From Bacteroides ilei (GTDB lineage Bacteria > Bacteroidota > Bacteroidia > Bacteroidales > Bacteroidaceae): 64,000 bases of DNA. The DNA lies in NCBI RefSeq assembly GCF_900128495.1, contig NZ_LT635801.1, positions 2,039,083 through 2,103,082 on the forward strand, written 5' to 3'. A model generated the notes under the pieces. The model was not told the DNA's origin. It saw only the letters and a list, made by a program, of their open reading frames with translations, and ran no database searches. Below are positions 53,833 to 61,578 of this stretch, piece after piece (position 1 is the first letter of the stretch; each line of letters starts with the position of its first letter). A program made the translations under genes and the position numbers.

Positions 53833-55203
53833 TTATTGTCGAAGTCCTTTCCTATATTGAGGCGGTATGACATTTTTCCGAATGGATGAAAACAGCCTGT
53901 CAAACTGTTCTTTGAACCATTCGCCAATCAGTTGCCCGTTGATGGCAAGTGCAAGTTTCGATTTGTCCGCCGGGTCTTTCACCACTTGGAAGCCTGCTTC
54001 CTCGGTCGTGAACTTCCGCCTGTGCTCCTCCGAATAGAGTTCGCCCTCATAGAACAACGGCTTGCCGCTGATGAGCGTGGCGGTCTGCCGCTCGTTGAAG
54101 CCGACTTTAAGGCAGAATTTCTCCATGTACACCAACTCTTGGAACAGCGGAAACCATTTCTTGGCTTTTTGGATGATGGATTTCAGGAATGACACTTCCC
54201 TTTGGTGTTCCGCTTCCTTGTCCGCCATTTCTCTGCGGTGCTTGGCTTGCAGTTCCATCAGTTGACGGCTGTGTTCATCCTGCTGCCGCTGCATCTGTTG
54301 TTGCAACAACTCGATGCTTTCGTCACGGGCTGCAACCTCATTTTGCAGGGTGCGGTTGTCGGCTTCAAGTTCTTTCAGCTTGCCGCTTCCCAAAAGAGAA
54401 CCGACCTTTGCCACAAGTGCCGTTTTCGCTTCGGTCTTGGCGGCTTCCAGCTTCTCCGACTTGATTTCCTTCCTGACTTCGGCAAGCAGCCGTTCCGCTT
54501 GTTTCTGTTCGGTCTGCAACTGCCTTACGTTGGTTTCAAGCTCTCCCGTCTGCCGTTTCAAGTCACGGTAGTATTGGGCTGTGGTGGTATGCCGTGCCTC
54601 TGACCCACGTATGCCACGATGCAAGCCGTACTTTGCCATCGCTTCAGCATAGCTATCGTGGTAGGCAACAAGCCGTTCACGGGTCAAGAGGTCATCTGCG
54701 CACAGGCGCACGGCGTTGGCTTTCTTGCGGTAGGTGCGTTTGCCCTCCGCTTGCTTCTTCCTCGCTTTCCTGCGCTCTCCCGTCACTATCGGAACGACCG
54801 TGGCATGGATATGTGGAGTGTGTTCGTCCATGTGCAGCACTGCCGAAACGGTGTTCTCCCTGCCGAACGTGCGGTGCAGCCATTGCAGGTTGTCATCGCA
54901 CCATTCGGATAGTCTACCCTCGTCTTGTACTTTCACCATATCCTCATGCGTACCTGAAAGCACGATGCGGATTGCCCGTACTTGGTCGGACGTTATCTTA
55001 CGCCTGATGCCAGCCGTGCGGATGCGGTGGCTTACCGCTTCGGTACGGTCTGCCACGCCATCGGGGAATTGCACCAGTTCACGGTTGAGATGGGTGCGTG
55101 TGGGGTCTGTGTTCTTGGGCGTGGTCTTGCGTTCTATGTGGTCGGATGCGCCCGTGTCAGCCGACCCTTTCGCCTTGTTGATTTGAATGCTTATGTATCC
55201 CAT
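53833..55203 (-). CDS. MobV-family relaxase (plasmid recombination/mobilization protein)
   Basis: A 456-aa relaxase of the Mob/Pre (MobV) type that nicks the IME's oriT to start transfer. The catalytic N-terminal part carries NTDPTRTHLNRELV and the histidine triad HMDEHTPHIHATVVPI, which binds the metal. A long coiled coil (~230-370: VRQLQTEQKQAERLLAEVRK; DESIELLQQQMQRQQDEHSRQL) precedes a C-terminal domain. The frame is open to 55266, but ATG 55203 (MGYISIQINKAKG) matches the family start. It lies downstream of the hairpin region that probably holds oriT. Confidence 0.92.
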   Translation of the reverse strand: MGYISIQINKAKGSADTGASDHIERKTTPKNTDPTRTHLNRELVQFPDGVADRTEAVSHRIRTAGIRRKITSDQVRAIRIVLSGTHEDMVKVQDEGRLSEWCDDNLQWLHRTFGRENTVSAVLHMDEHTPHIHATVVPIVTGERRKARKKQAEGKRTYRKKANAVRLCADDLLTRERLVAYHDSYAEAMAKYGLHRGIRGSEARHTTTAQYYRDLKRQTGELETNVRQLQTEQKQAERLLAEVRKEIKSEKLEAAKTEAKTALVAKVGSLLGSGKLKELEADNRTLQNEVAARDESIELLQQQMQRQQDEHSRQLMELQAKHRREMADKEAEHQREVSFLKSIIQKAKKWFPLFQELVYMEKFCLKVGFNERQTATLISGKPLFYEGELYSEEHRRKFTTEEAGFQVVKDPADKSKLALAINGQLIGEWFKEQFDRLFSSIRKNVIPPQYRKGLRQ

Positions 55204-55295
55204 GTTCGTTTCTTGTTTTTGAGGTTCTACAAACTTGTTTGTCAATGTTCGTCCGCCTGCGGTCATGCCGCACAGGACAAACGGGGGTGTCCAGA

Positions 55296-55373
55296 GGGGT
55301 GCAACCCCATTGGCTCATTAGGGTGTTTTTAGCATGAGCGAAGCGGTGCGTGAAGAAAACGCCCTAATGAGCT
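55296..55373. other. Putative oriT of the IME
   Basis: A 16-bp inverted repeat, left arm CTCATTAGGGTGTTTT (55314-55329) and right arm GAAAACGCCCTAATGAG (55355-55371), has one G-T pair. It is preceded by a small GGGGT-GCA-ACCCC hairpin (55296-55308). It sits about 95-170 bp upstream of the relaxase ATG, where oriT of MobV elements normally lies. The nick site cannot be named from sequence alone. Confidence 0.55.
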
Positions 55374-55474
55374 ATGGCTTTTTGTTTCCCAAAAGCCTGC
55401 GGTGGTGTCAGCGGTGATGTTGGCGGACATTGGTTGCTTTTTCTTTTCGCCAGCGACATCGGCTTTCCCTTGTC

Positions 55475-55502
55475 GGTCGGAAGGACGGAAGTCCGTCCGA
55501 CC
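55475..55502. other. Strong GC-rich hairpin with GGAA loop
   Basis: A 12-bp stem with one mismatch (GGTCGGAAGGAC / GTCCGTCCGACC) closed by the tetraloop GGAA. It lies in the 580-bp non-coding stretch (55204-55783) between relaxase and helicase. It may be a terminator, a replication or transfer signal, or a structured leader. Apart from this and the putative oriT, the rest of the stretch shows no supported gene. Confidence 0.5.
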
Positions 55503-55783
55503 AGCCTACGGATGGCGATATTCACCTTTGTTGCTTTCCCGGCGGACTTGATGAGGGGTGAAAATCCGATGAATTGATGATTGGATAGTCTAATATACTG
55601 ACAACTAATGCAATAACCTTTCATCAGCGTTTCATCAAACCGCTCGCCAAAAGAAAAGTGATGTGTGAGGCTGCATCCGCTTTCTCTTTTCATCAGCCAA
55701 ATACTTTTGTTGAGGGTTTGATGAGCATGTAAGTCGCTGTTATTTTTTATGTTTACATATACTTTCATCATTTCATCAAAATA

Positions 55784-56977
55784 TCAGAGTGTTTCCAACT
55801 GCACTTTGCTTACCGTATAGTAGCGTCCAATCCGTCTGACAGGTGAATAGTGACATTCGTGGTTGTAATCGTATTGGTAGGTGGTGTAAGAAAGCGAATT
55901 GGATACAGGAGCCAGCTTCCAGCATTCCTGCACCACTTTCCGAACCTGCGACTTCTCCACCTTGACTTGCGAGCAGACAAGCAACGGGATAATGTCATTG
56001 AGGCAAAAAGAAACAGAACTGACACCCGTGCTTGCCATGATGTCGAGCAGCAGTTCCGCCATCTCTATCTCCAAACGGTTGCGGTTGCTTCGGATAATCT
56101 TCCGCAAGGCATCTGTTTCCAGCTGCTTCGGGTTGAACCACATGCGGCTTTCTTTCTCGGTGGAGAGTTGCCTGTGTTGCAGGAAATGGAGAAAAGCTGG
56201 GATTTCCGCTTTCAGCTTTTGCAGGAAGTCTGTATCGTCATTCTTGAGCGGCACAATTTTCCGCACCCAATAGCGTGTCTCGCCAATGTCAATGATGACG
56301 GGCAGATGCTCGTTGTTGGAACACAACACGAACTTTGCGAAGAAGCCTATCTCGTCACGGTCTTTTCCTTTCGCCTCTACCTTGTAGGAAAGCGTGGTAC
56401 TGAGATTCTTCAAACGCTCGCTGTCCTCACGGCGGTTGAGCAATACCTCGTCCACCATGATGAGCAGCTTGCCAGCCCAGTCGGAATTGAACTGGCTGCG
56501 GAAGTCCTCGTTGGTATTGAACGTCACGTTGTTTTGGAATACGGCTTTCAGGAAGTTCAGGAACGTACTTTTGCCCGTATTCCGTTCTTCGGACACGAGC
56601 AGGAGGATGGGGAGTTTCTGAACGGGATAGAGGTAGAGCAGCTGCAAGTAGTCCATGCCCAACTCGTACTGTTCGCCGAAGATGTGTTCCACCAACGAGC
56701 GGATGCAGGGAAAGTCGCCCTCCTGCGGCTGGTGGTTTATCGGCTCGTAGAGGTTGAGGAACTTGCCGACAACGGGCTGGTAGCCCACATGGTCGGGTAC
56801 GGTGCAGAAGCCGTCATACTTCGGGACACTTGCCATGTAATCCTTGCCGTAGTCCTGCCGCAGGGTCTCGGAGTTCCATGCGATGCGCTTTCTCACATAG
56901 CCGCCGTCAATGCGGGGCTGGTCCACAATCTTGTAAAGCGTTGTGCCTACTCGGATGAATGTTTCTTTCTTTTCCAT
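55784..56977 (-). CDS. D5/SF3-type helicase (DUF5906-like) of the IME
   Basis: A 397-aa helicase of the phage/plasmid D5 class. Walker A is SEERNTGKST near 128-137, Walker B is LLIMVDEVLL, and sensor-like FVLCSNNEHLPVII follows. A C-terminal winged-helix-like part is present. It probably unwinds or replicates the excised IME. The primase domain found fused to some homologues is absent here, which is common in these IMEs. It lies upstream of the oriT region, in the same direction as the relaxase. Confidence 0.87.
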   Translation of the reverse strand: MEKKETFIRVGTTLYKIVDQPRIDGGYVRKRIAWNSETLRQDYGKDYMASVPKYDGFCTVPDHVGYQPVVGKFLNLYEPINHQPQEGDFPCIRSLVEHIFGEQYELGMDYLQLLYLYPVQKLPILLLVSEERNTGKSTFLNFLKAVFQNNVTFNTNEDFRSQFNSDWAGKLLIMVDEVLLNRREDSERLKNLSTTLSYKVEAKGKDRDEIGFFAKFVLCSNNEHLPVIIDIGETRYWVRKIVPLKNDDTDFLQKLKAEIPAFLHFLQHRQLSTEKESRMWFNPKQLETDALRKIIRSNRNRLEIEMAELLLDIMASTGVSSVSFCLNDIIPLLVCSQVKVEKSQVRKVVQECWKLAPVSNSLSYTTYQYDYNHECHYSPVRRIGRYYTVSKVQLETL

Positions 56978-57166
56978 GTTTCAAATATAGGTTTTAGTGC
57001 CGCCGACACCCTGTCGGCAGGCGGATTAAACATGGCTGCAAAGCTACGGCATGACGGTTAAAACCTTGATACGTAAAACTATGCAGAACGGCGCAAAAGA
57101 AACCGACAAACAAGAAAATGCAGCGAAACGGGCAATGCCAGCCATCAAAAGGTGAAAAGAAAAAGC

Positions 57167-57194
57167 CCGAAGAAGCAAAACCGCACTTCTTCGG
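57167..57194 (-). terminator. Rho-independent terminator after integrase operon
   Basis: CCGAAGAAG (57167-57175) pairs with CTTCTTCGG (57186-57194). On the minus strand the stem is followed by GCTTTTTCTTTTC, a clear U-tract. It ends the integrase/small-protein transcript. The remaining sequence between it and the helicase start (56978-57166) shows no gene. Confidence 0.8.
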
Positions 57195-57272
57195 ACTGAT
57201 ATGATAGTGGTATGGATGTGTAACCACACAGGCGTATTGACGAATGGATATATTGACGAATAATCGCACCCA

Positions 57273-57644
57273 TTAACATTTACATGGCTGTCTGTCGCTT
57301 AACGAAAGCCACAGCATTTGTCTGTCTTTTCGCAAGCACATCCTTTCCAAAAGGGCATTGCGCACCCTTGCGGCATTGGGTGTGTTGATATGGAAGGCAA
57401 GTGCAACGACCATTGGCAGGGCATACGCTTCCGCATAATAGCCATTAGGCAGCCTGATACGCGTTTCCACCTCGCAAGATTTCAACACTCCGCTCTTATA
57501 CACGGATCGGACGGTGGCACGGAGTGTAGGAACGATTACATTGAAAAGTTCCACCAGTTCCATTTCGCTCATCCATACGCTGGCGGCATCGGACGGTACA
57601 GCAACCCTGCCGTACTCGTCCATCGTGATTGTTGTCCGTTTCAT
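57273..57644 (-). CDS. Small RhuM-N-like DNA-binding protein of the IME
   Basis: A 123-aa protein whose body (VWMSEMELVELFNVIVPTLRATVRSVYKSGVL ... YYAEAYALPMVVALAFHINTPNAARVRNALLERM) has the same pattern as the N-terminal module of RhuM proteins. That module reads IWxTQxxMAxLF...xxLxAIIxVGYRVNSxxAxxFRxW and is seen at 6965-8011. The helical C-terminal RhuM half is missing. It may be a small HTH regulator or excision factor. It starts 11 bp after the integrase stop and is followed by a terminator. Confidence 0.68.
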   Translation of the reverse strand: MKRTTITMDEYGRVAVPSDAASVWMSEMELVELFNVIVPTLRATVRSVYKSGVLKSCEVETRIRLPNGYYAEAYALPMVVALAFHINTPNAARVRNALLERMCLRKDRQMLWLSLSDRQPCKC

Positions 57645-57655
57645 ACCCTGTGCGT

Positions 57656-58864
57656 TTATATGGCGAAACGTCCGCTTACCTTGCTCTCGAAATCGGATAT
57701 GTCGTTTTCAAGTTTTTTGTTCGTCACTTTCGCGTAAATTTGCGTGGTGGTGATATTGGTATGTCCTAAAATCTTGCTCACGCTCTCTATCGGCATACCG
57801 TAATTCAATGCCAAAACAGCGAATGAATGGCGGGCCAGATGGAATGAAACCGTCTTTTCTATACCGCATCTTTTAGCTATTTTCTTGATGCGCTTGTTCA
57901 CCATGTCAAGCGAGCCGATATTGAACAGCCGCTTGTCAGTCCTGAACGCTTCATGCCGCTTGATAATCTGCATCGGGATGTCCATCAACTTGATTTGGAA
58001 CGGTACGCCCGTCTTTTGGCGTTTCGACACAATCCACGATGCACCATTCATTTCAATGATGTTGTCGGTGGTCAGGTTCTTGATGTCCGTGAACGAGATT
58101 CCCGTCCAACAACCGAACAGGAACAGGTCTCTTGCCAATGCAAAGTTGGGATTGTCCAGCTTGATTGCACTCAACGCCTGAATTTCATCCTCCGTGAGAA
58201 AGCCACGCTCCTTGTGGTCAGGGTCAAGATGGTACATCGCAAACGGGTTTCTCGCTATCTTCCCGTTATAGTGGGCTGCGGTGACGATGTGTTTCAACGG
58301 TATGGAGTATACACACACGGATGATTGTTCCAGCCCGACTTCGTTGCGCAGGTACAGGCAGTAGTCACGGATGAAGTCCTCGGTCAGTTCGTTCATCGCT
58401 ATGTCCGTCCGCTTGTATTTCTTCTTGATAAACTCCGCAACATATCTCCTGACAATGACATATTTCAGATATGTGCGTTTGGAACGGTCTTTGCCCACCC
58501 GTTTGGCGAATGCCTCGTTCTCCTTATCAAAGGCACGCAACAATGTTTCATACTCCGTGCCTACACCTTGATAGGCATTGCGTACCATTTCTGCCGTGAC
58601 AAACGCCTCACGGTCGGAAAGCCGCTGGTAGTGCTTCGTTATCTGCGCCTTGATGTTGTCAAGGGCATAATTGACCGCCACCGCCTCTCGGCTCTTGCCT
58701 TTCGCCCTGTTGCCTTTGGCATCCCAAAGTTCTTTTGAGATGCTCTGTTTGCAACTGAACTGTGCGATAGTCCCGTTGATTGTAACCCGTCCCATGATGG
58801 GGACAATTCCGTTCTTCTCTTTGCTTCCGTTTACATAAAAAACGGTCTTGAATGTACTCCTCAT
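57656..58864 (-). CDS. Tyrosine integrase of the IME (IntDOT-like)
   Basis: A 402-aa integrase with an N-terminal arm-binding domain (FYVNGSKEKNGIVPIMGRVTINGTIAQFS), a SAM-like core-binding domain and the catalytic domain. The usual Arg I position reads FGCWTGISFTDIKNL, i.e. Ser in place of Arg as in IntDOT. The HxxR box is HLARHSFAVLAL, the second His is in ILGHTNITTTQIYAK, and the nucleophile is the Tyr there. It lies 260 bp from the right att core at 59125-59132 and catalyses integration into the GNAT gene. Confidence 0.93.
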   Translation of the reverse strand: MRSTFKTVFYVNGSKEKNGIVPIMGRVTINGTIAQFSCKQSISKELWDAKGNRAKGKSREAVAVNYALDNIKAQITKHYQRLSDREAFVTAEMVRNAYQGVGTEYETLLRAFDKENEAFAKRVGKDRSKRTYLKYVIVRRYVAEFIKKKYKRTDIAMNELTEDFIRDYCLYLRNEVGLEQSSVCVYSIPLKHIVTAAHYNGKIARNPFAMYHLDPDHKERGFLTEDEIQALSAIKLDNPNFALARDLFLFGCWTGISFTDIKNLTTDNIIEMNGASWIVSKRQKTGVPFQIKLMDIPMQIIKRHEAFRTDKRLFNIGSLDMVNKRIKKIAKRCGIEKTVSFHLARHSFAVLALNYGMPIESVSKILGHTNITTTQIYAKVTNKKLENDISDFESKVSGRFAI

Positions 58865-59123
58865 AATCCTTGCTTTTTGTTTGGTGCAAAATTAGTTTAC
58901 GGGAGTTGTAAAGGCAGAATGTAAACCTATGCAGAACGCAGAAATAGAGACCGTTAGTGTTAAATGTGCATCCGGTGTCGGGTAATGGTTTGGAAGTGCA
59001 TCTATTGCTGCAATTCGCCTAAATCCGTTTTTACGCCCTTGCGCCATTCTGTGCCACTCGAAGCCAAACTCTCTGACCGTCAGTGAGAATGCTCAAATTC
59101 GCTTTATTCTGCGTTTCATCCTA

Positions 59124-59552
59124 TTATTTTATACCGCAAACCTGCATTACATTACCGCTTCTTGGATTGTTCCTGTCATGTGTGGCAGTAATGTACTTCT
59201 TTACTCGTTCGACAACAGCCTTGCCTGCCTCCGAAGCGATACCTCTGTGCCAAAATTCTTTACGGAGCCCATAGCTAAAATCATGGTGTTCTTCCATATC
59301 AACTTTAACATATCCTATTGGATAATTGTCGTCTTTCAGACAAATGGCATAAGCGTATGCTTGAGGTTGTTCATATTTGACTGCATACCTTTCCGCATAG
59401 AATTTCTTGGTTTCTTCAATATCTTTTAGAGGAAACCAAGGCAGGAATCTGTTGACTTCTTCATCTTTCAGAATAAGGAAAAGAGCCTCAATGTCGTTTT
59501 CTGTAAACTTCCTTAATATCAATCTGTCTGTTTCTAATGTAGGGGTATTCAT
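59124..59552 (-). pseudogene. N-terminal part of GNAT gene split by the IME
   Basis: The frame from ATG 59552 (MNTPTLETDRLILRKF) encodes 142 residues of a GNAT. It has LEADR-like start, YPIGYVKVDMEEHHDFSYGLRKEFWHRGIASEAGKAVVERV, and TATHDRNNPRSGNVMQ. It stops at once after GIK inside the att core. The missing C-terminal third is at 49622-49774. ATG 59552 overlaps the region just after the methyltransferase stop (59554), so the two are translationally coupled. The truncated protein lacks the last strands and is probably inactive. Confidence 0.92.
59125..59132. repeat. IME attachment-site direct repeat, right
   Basis: TATTTTAT identical to 49767-49774. The GNAT codons for Ile-Lys (ATAAAA) fall within it at both ends, so the reading frame meets precisely here. 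Confidence 0.8.
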
Positions 59553-59553
59553 A

Positions 59554-60306
59554 TTATAAACTGCATTCAAATAAAAACATTTCACAACAATCATCTATAG
59601 CGATTTCCTTTTCAAAGGAAGAATAGGTTTTGATTTCCGCAAATCCAACTTCCCTCAAAAAGTCTTCCATTTCACCATATTTATAAAGATGGGTTTGAAA
59701 GTCCATAAATTCTTGCTGTAACAATTCTGTACCATTATACAGTTCGTAGACACCCGGTGAAAATTGGGTTTGGCTTTGCTCGTCATAGTGATTCTTGCTT
59801 TTCAGGATTAAGTCAAATCCTTCTTCCGTTTTTACGGAAACCGAAACTTTATAGTCTTCATCATCCACGCATCTGTTTGCGATTGTATCAACAGCAAAAA
59901 CAAACTTCCCTTTCGGCCTCAGAATCTCTTTCATCTTCAGCAGAATATTCTTGCATTGACTAATGTCTGTAAACAATGATACCGAACCGGAAGTAATCAG
60001 AATATAGTCGAATTTCCCTTCAGGAGAATAGGTAGTTATGTCTGCCTGAAAGACTTGAGCGTTTGGGGATTTTTGCTTTAATTTATCTAGCATTTCAACA
60101 GAAAGGTCTATCCCGCTAATATCAAACCCTTTCTCCATAAAAGGAATAAGAAAACGACCGCTTCCACACAGCGGTTCTAAAATTTTTTGTTCTCTTTTGG
60201 CGTAAGAAAGGTAAAAATTCAATTCGTCCTGTGGTGCTTTTTTATGCAGGATTTCGTACATTCTGCTACATAAATTCCCGTAATAGTTCTTTTCAAGTAT
60301 GCTCAT
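59554..60306 (-). CDS. Class I SAM-dependent methyltransferase
   Basis: A 250-aa enzyme of the Rossmann-type methyltransferases. Motif I is LEPLCGSGRFLIPFMEKG (residues ~44-61), with SGIDLSVEMLDKLKQKSP as the acidic beta-2 end. Motif II/III region is FDYILITSGSVSLFTD, then KMKEILRPKGKFVFAV. The substrate is unknown; the fold group includes small-molecule and antibiotic-modifying enzymes. It is the first gene of the minus-strand set methyltransferase-GNAT(split)-kinase-GNAT. Confidence 0.88.
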   Translation of the reverse strand: MSILEKNYYGNLCSRMYEILHKKAPQDELNFYLSYAKREQKILEPLCGSGRFLIPFMEKGFDISGIDLSVEMLDKLKQKSPNAQVFQADITTYSPEGKFDYILITSGSVSLFTDISQCKNILLKMKEILRPKGKFVFAVDTIANRCVDDEDYKVSVSVKTEEGFDLILKSKNHYDEQSQTQFSPGVYELYNGTELLQQEFMDFQTHLYKYGEMEDFLREVGFAEIKTYSSFEKEIAIDDCCEMFLFECSL

Positions 60307-60433
60307 ATTGTTCTGTTTTTCTATTTATGTATCCGAGATGTTATATGGGTATATATGAATGATTTACTAATTCATTTATAAAAAAGCAAATTTAGGTAAA
60401 AACGGAGAGATTTTACACCGATAGATTAAAGAA

Positions 60434-60457
60434 ATCGTTTTTCTTTAGAGAAACGAT
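60434..60457. promoter_or_regulatory. Palindrome upstream of Crp-family gene
   Basis: ATCGTTT (60434-60440) and AAACGAT (60451-60457) form an inverted repeat in a 24-bp near-palindrome (10 of 12 pairs). It lies 66 bp ahead of the Crp-family start. It could be an autoregulatory site. A related palindrome precedes the DUF4405 gene. Confidence 0.45.
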
Positions 60458-60522
60458 AACGTTTTATAATGAAAATCCTTTGTTTTATAGCTCTTATGAT
60501 TCTAAAATTATAACTTTGTCCT

Positions 60523-61056
60523 ATGATGAAAAAACAGCCTGACAATCATCTTTCTATTTTTGAGGGAAGAGAAATATCATTTATTCCATCTAAGACAATG
60601 CTATTGGAGGAAGGTAAGGTTGCGGATAGGTTATATTTTATCCGTAAAGGATGCTTGAGATTGTTTTTCTACAACGAAGGAAAAGATATAACCTTCCAGT
60701 TTTTCTTTGAAGGGGATTTCGTGGCTTCATTTGACAGCCTGTACAAGGGTACGCCGAGCCTGTTCTCTCTGGAAAGCATAGAACCATCCGAAGTTCTGTT
60801 TATAAAGAAAGAAGATTTCTACAAAAAAATGGAAAGCAATCCTTCATTGAGAATGCTATATGAAGAGAAAATTATAGAACGGTTCAGCTTTTACCAGCAT
60901 CTGTTCCTGTCCCGTATCAAGAATACGCCACAGCAGAGGTATGAAGAACTGTTGAAGGAATATCCCAACATCATCCAGCGGGTTCCGCAACATTATATAG
61001 CTTCCTATCTTGGTATCACTCCCGTCTCGCTTTCCCGTATCAGAAATCGGCCCTAA
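60523..61056 (+). CDS. Crp/Fnr-family transcription regulator
   Basis: A 177-aa regulator with an N-terminal cNMP-binding beta-roll (GKVADRLYFIRKGCLRLFFYNEGKDITFQFFFEGDFVASFDSLYKG) and dimerisation helix. A short C-terminal winged-helix follows (YIASYLGITPVSLSRIRNR), the common layout of Bacteroidetes Crp-like proteins. There are no Fnr cysteines, so iron-sulfur oxygen sensing is unlikely. It precedes, by 75 bp, a DUF4405 membrane protein it may control. Confidence 0.88.
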   Translation: MMKKQPDNHLSIFEGREISFIPSKTMLLEEGKVADRLYFIRKGCLRLFFYNEGKDITFQFFFEGDFVASFDSLYKGTPSLFSLESIEPSEVLFIKKEDFYKKMESNPSLRMLYEEKIIERFSFYQHLFLSRIKNTPQQRYEELLKEYPNIIQRVPQHYIASYLGITPVSLSRIRNRP

Positions 61057-61076
61057 TCTCCATTTCTTTACAATTG

Positions 61077-61096
61077 TTATCGTCCGTTTCCGATAA
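61077..61096. promoter_or_regulatory. Palindrome upstream of DUF4405 gene
   Basis: TTATCG (61077-61082) and CGATAA (61091-61096) form an inverted repeat with an 8-nt spacer, 35 bp before the DUF4405 start. It shares the GTTATCGT half-site with the palindrome upstream of the Crp-family gene. It may be the Crp-family protein's site. Confidence 0.4.
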
Positions 61097-61131
61097 AGTA
61101 GTGATCTTTGCACTATTAAATTTGGAAATGT

Positions 61132-61551
61132 ATGAAAAGAATTTTTGTAATCGACTGGATTTTAATCGTTGTATTCATCGTGTCTGCCATTTCAGGAATT
61201 GGTCTGCATATAGCCGGACATGGGAACAGCCACGAAGTATGGCATAACTGGGCAGAGGTTCATGTCTTGGGCAGTATATTGTTCCTTGTTGCCATCATAT
61301 TCCATGTGACAACACACTGGGGATGGTATAAGGGAATCATAAAAAACGGAATAGGCAGGAAAAGCAAGGTTACAGCAGTCCTGTCTATCATATTTTTATT
61401 GCTGTCCGTTACAGGTATCGTATTACTTGGAGTAAGCGGAGCAAACTCTCCACTTGGGTTATGGCATTATAAAATAGGCATCATAACGACTGTTATAGCT
61501 GTAGGGCATATTATAAAGCGACTTTCAGTTTTGAAAAAATCATTGAATTAG
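61132..61551 (+). CDS. DUF4405 four-helix membrane protein
   Basis: A 139-aa polytopic protein of the DUF4405 family with four membrane helices (IDWILIVVFIVSAISGIGLH; VHVLGSILFLVAIIFHVTTH; and two later ones). Histidines on helices and loops (LHIAGH, HNWAEVHVL, HVTTHWGW, LWHYKIG) are placed like heme-binding residues of small cytochrome b-type proteins. Heme binding is inferred. It probably works in envelope electron transfer or sensing and is likely controlled by the adjacent Crp-family gene. Confidence 0.82.
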   Translation: MKRIFVIDWILIVVFIVSAISGIGLHIAGHGNSHEVWHNWAEVHVLGSILFLVAIIFHVTTHWGWYKGIIKNGIGRKSKVTAVLSIIFLLLSVTGIVLLGVSGANSPLGLWHYKIGIITTVIAVGHIIKRLSVLKKSLN

Positions 61552-61578
61552 GAAACTGTGACCAGTTTATCGCGTCTG

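Larger units (their letters stand above)
49775..59132. mobile_element. Nested integrative mobilizable element (IME), 9.36 kb
   Basis: Removing 49,775-59,132 joins the two halves of a GNAT gene exactly and leaves one copy of the 8-bp core. The insert carries, from right to left, a tyrosine integrase next to the right end, a small RhuM-like protein, a D5-type helicase, a non-coding hairpin region with a likely oriT, a MobV relaxase and a three-gene envelope operon as cargo. It lacks conjugation genes, so it would be mobilised by a helper such as the surrounding conjugative element. Confidence 0.88.

Noticed and set aside
55364..55771. A 135-codon minus-strand frame between helicase and relaxase of the IME
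   Set aside because: Its 3' part covers the hairpins and the putative oriT arm, and the protein has no domain-like pattern. Non-coding function explains the region better. A real small gene at its 5' end is not excluded.
55850..57061. A 403-codon plus-strand open frame over the IME helicase gene
   Set aside because: It is antisense to a clear D5-type helicase with Walker motifs, shows no domain pattern of its own and has no ribosome-binding site. It is a by-product of the higher G+C codon usage.
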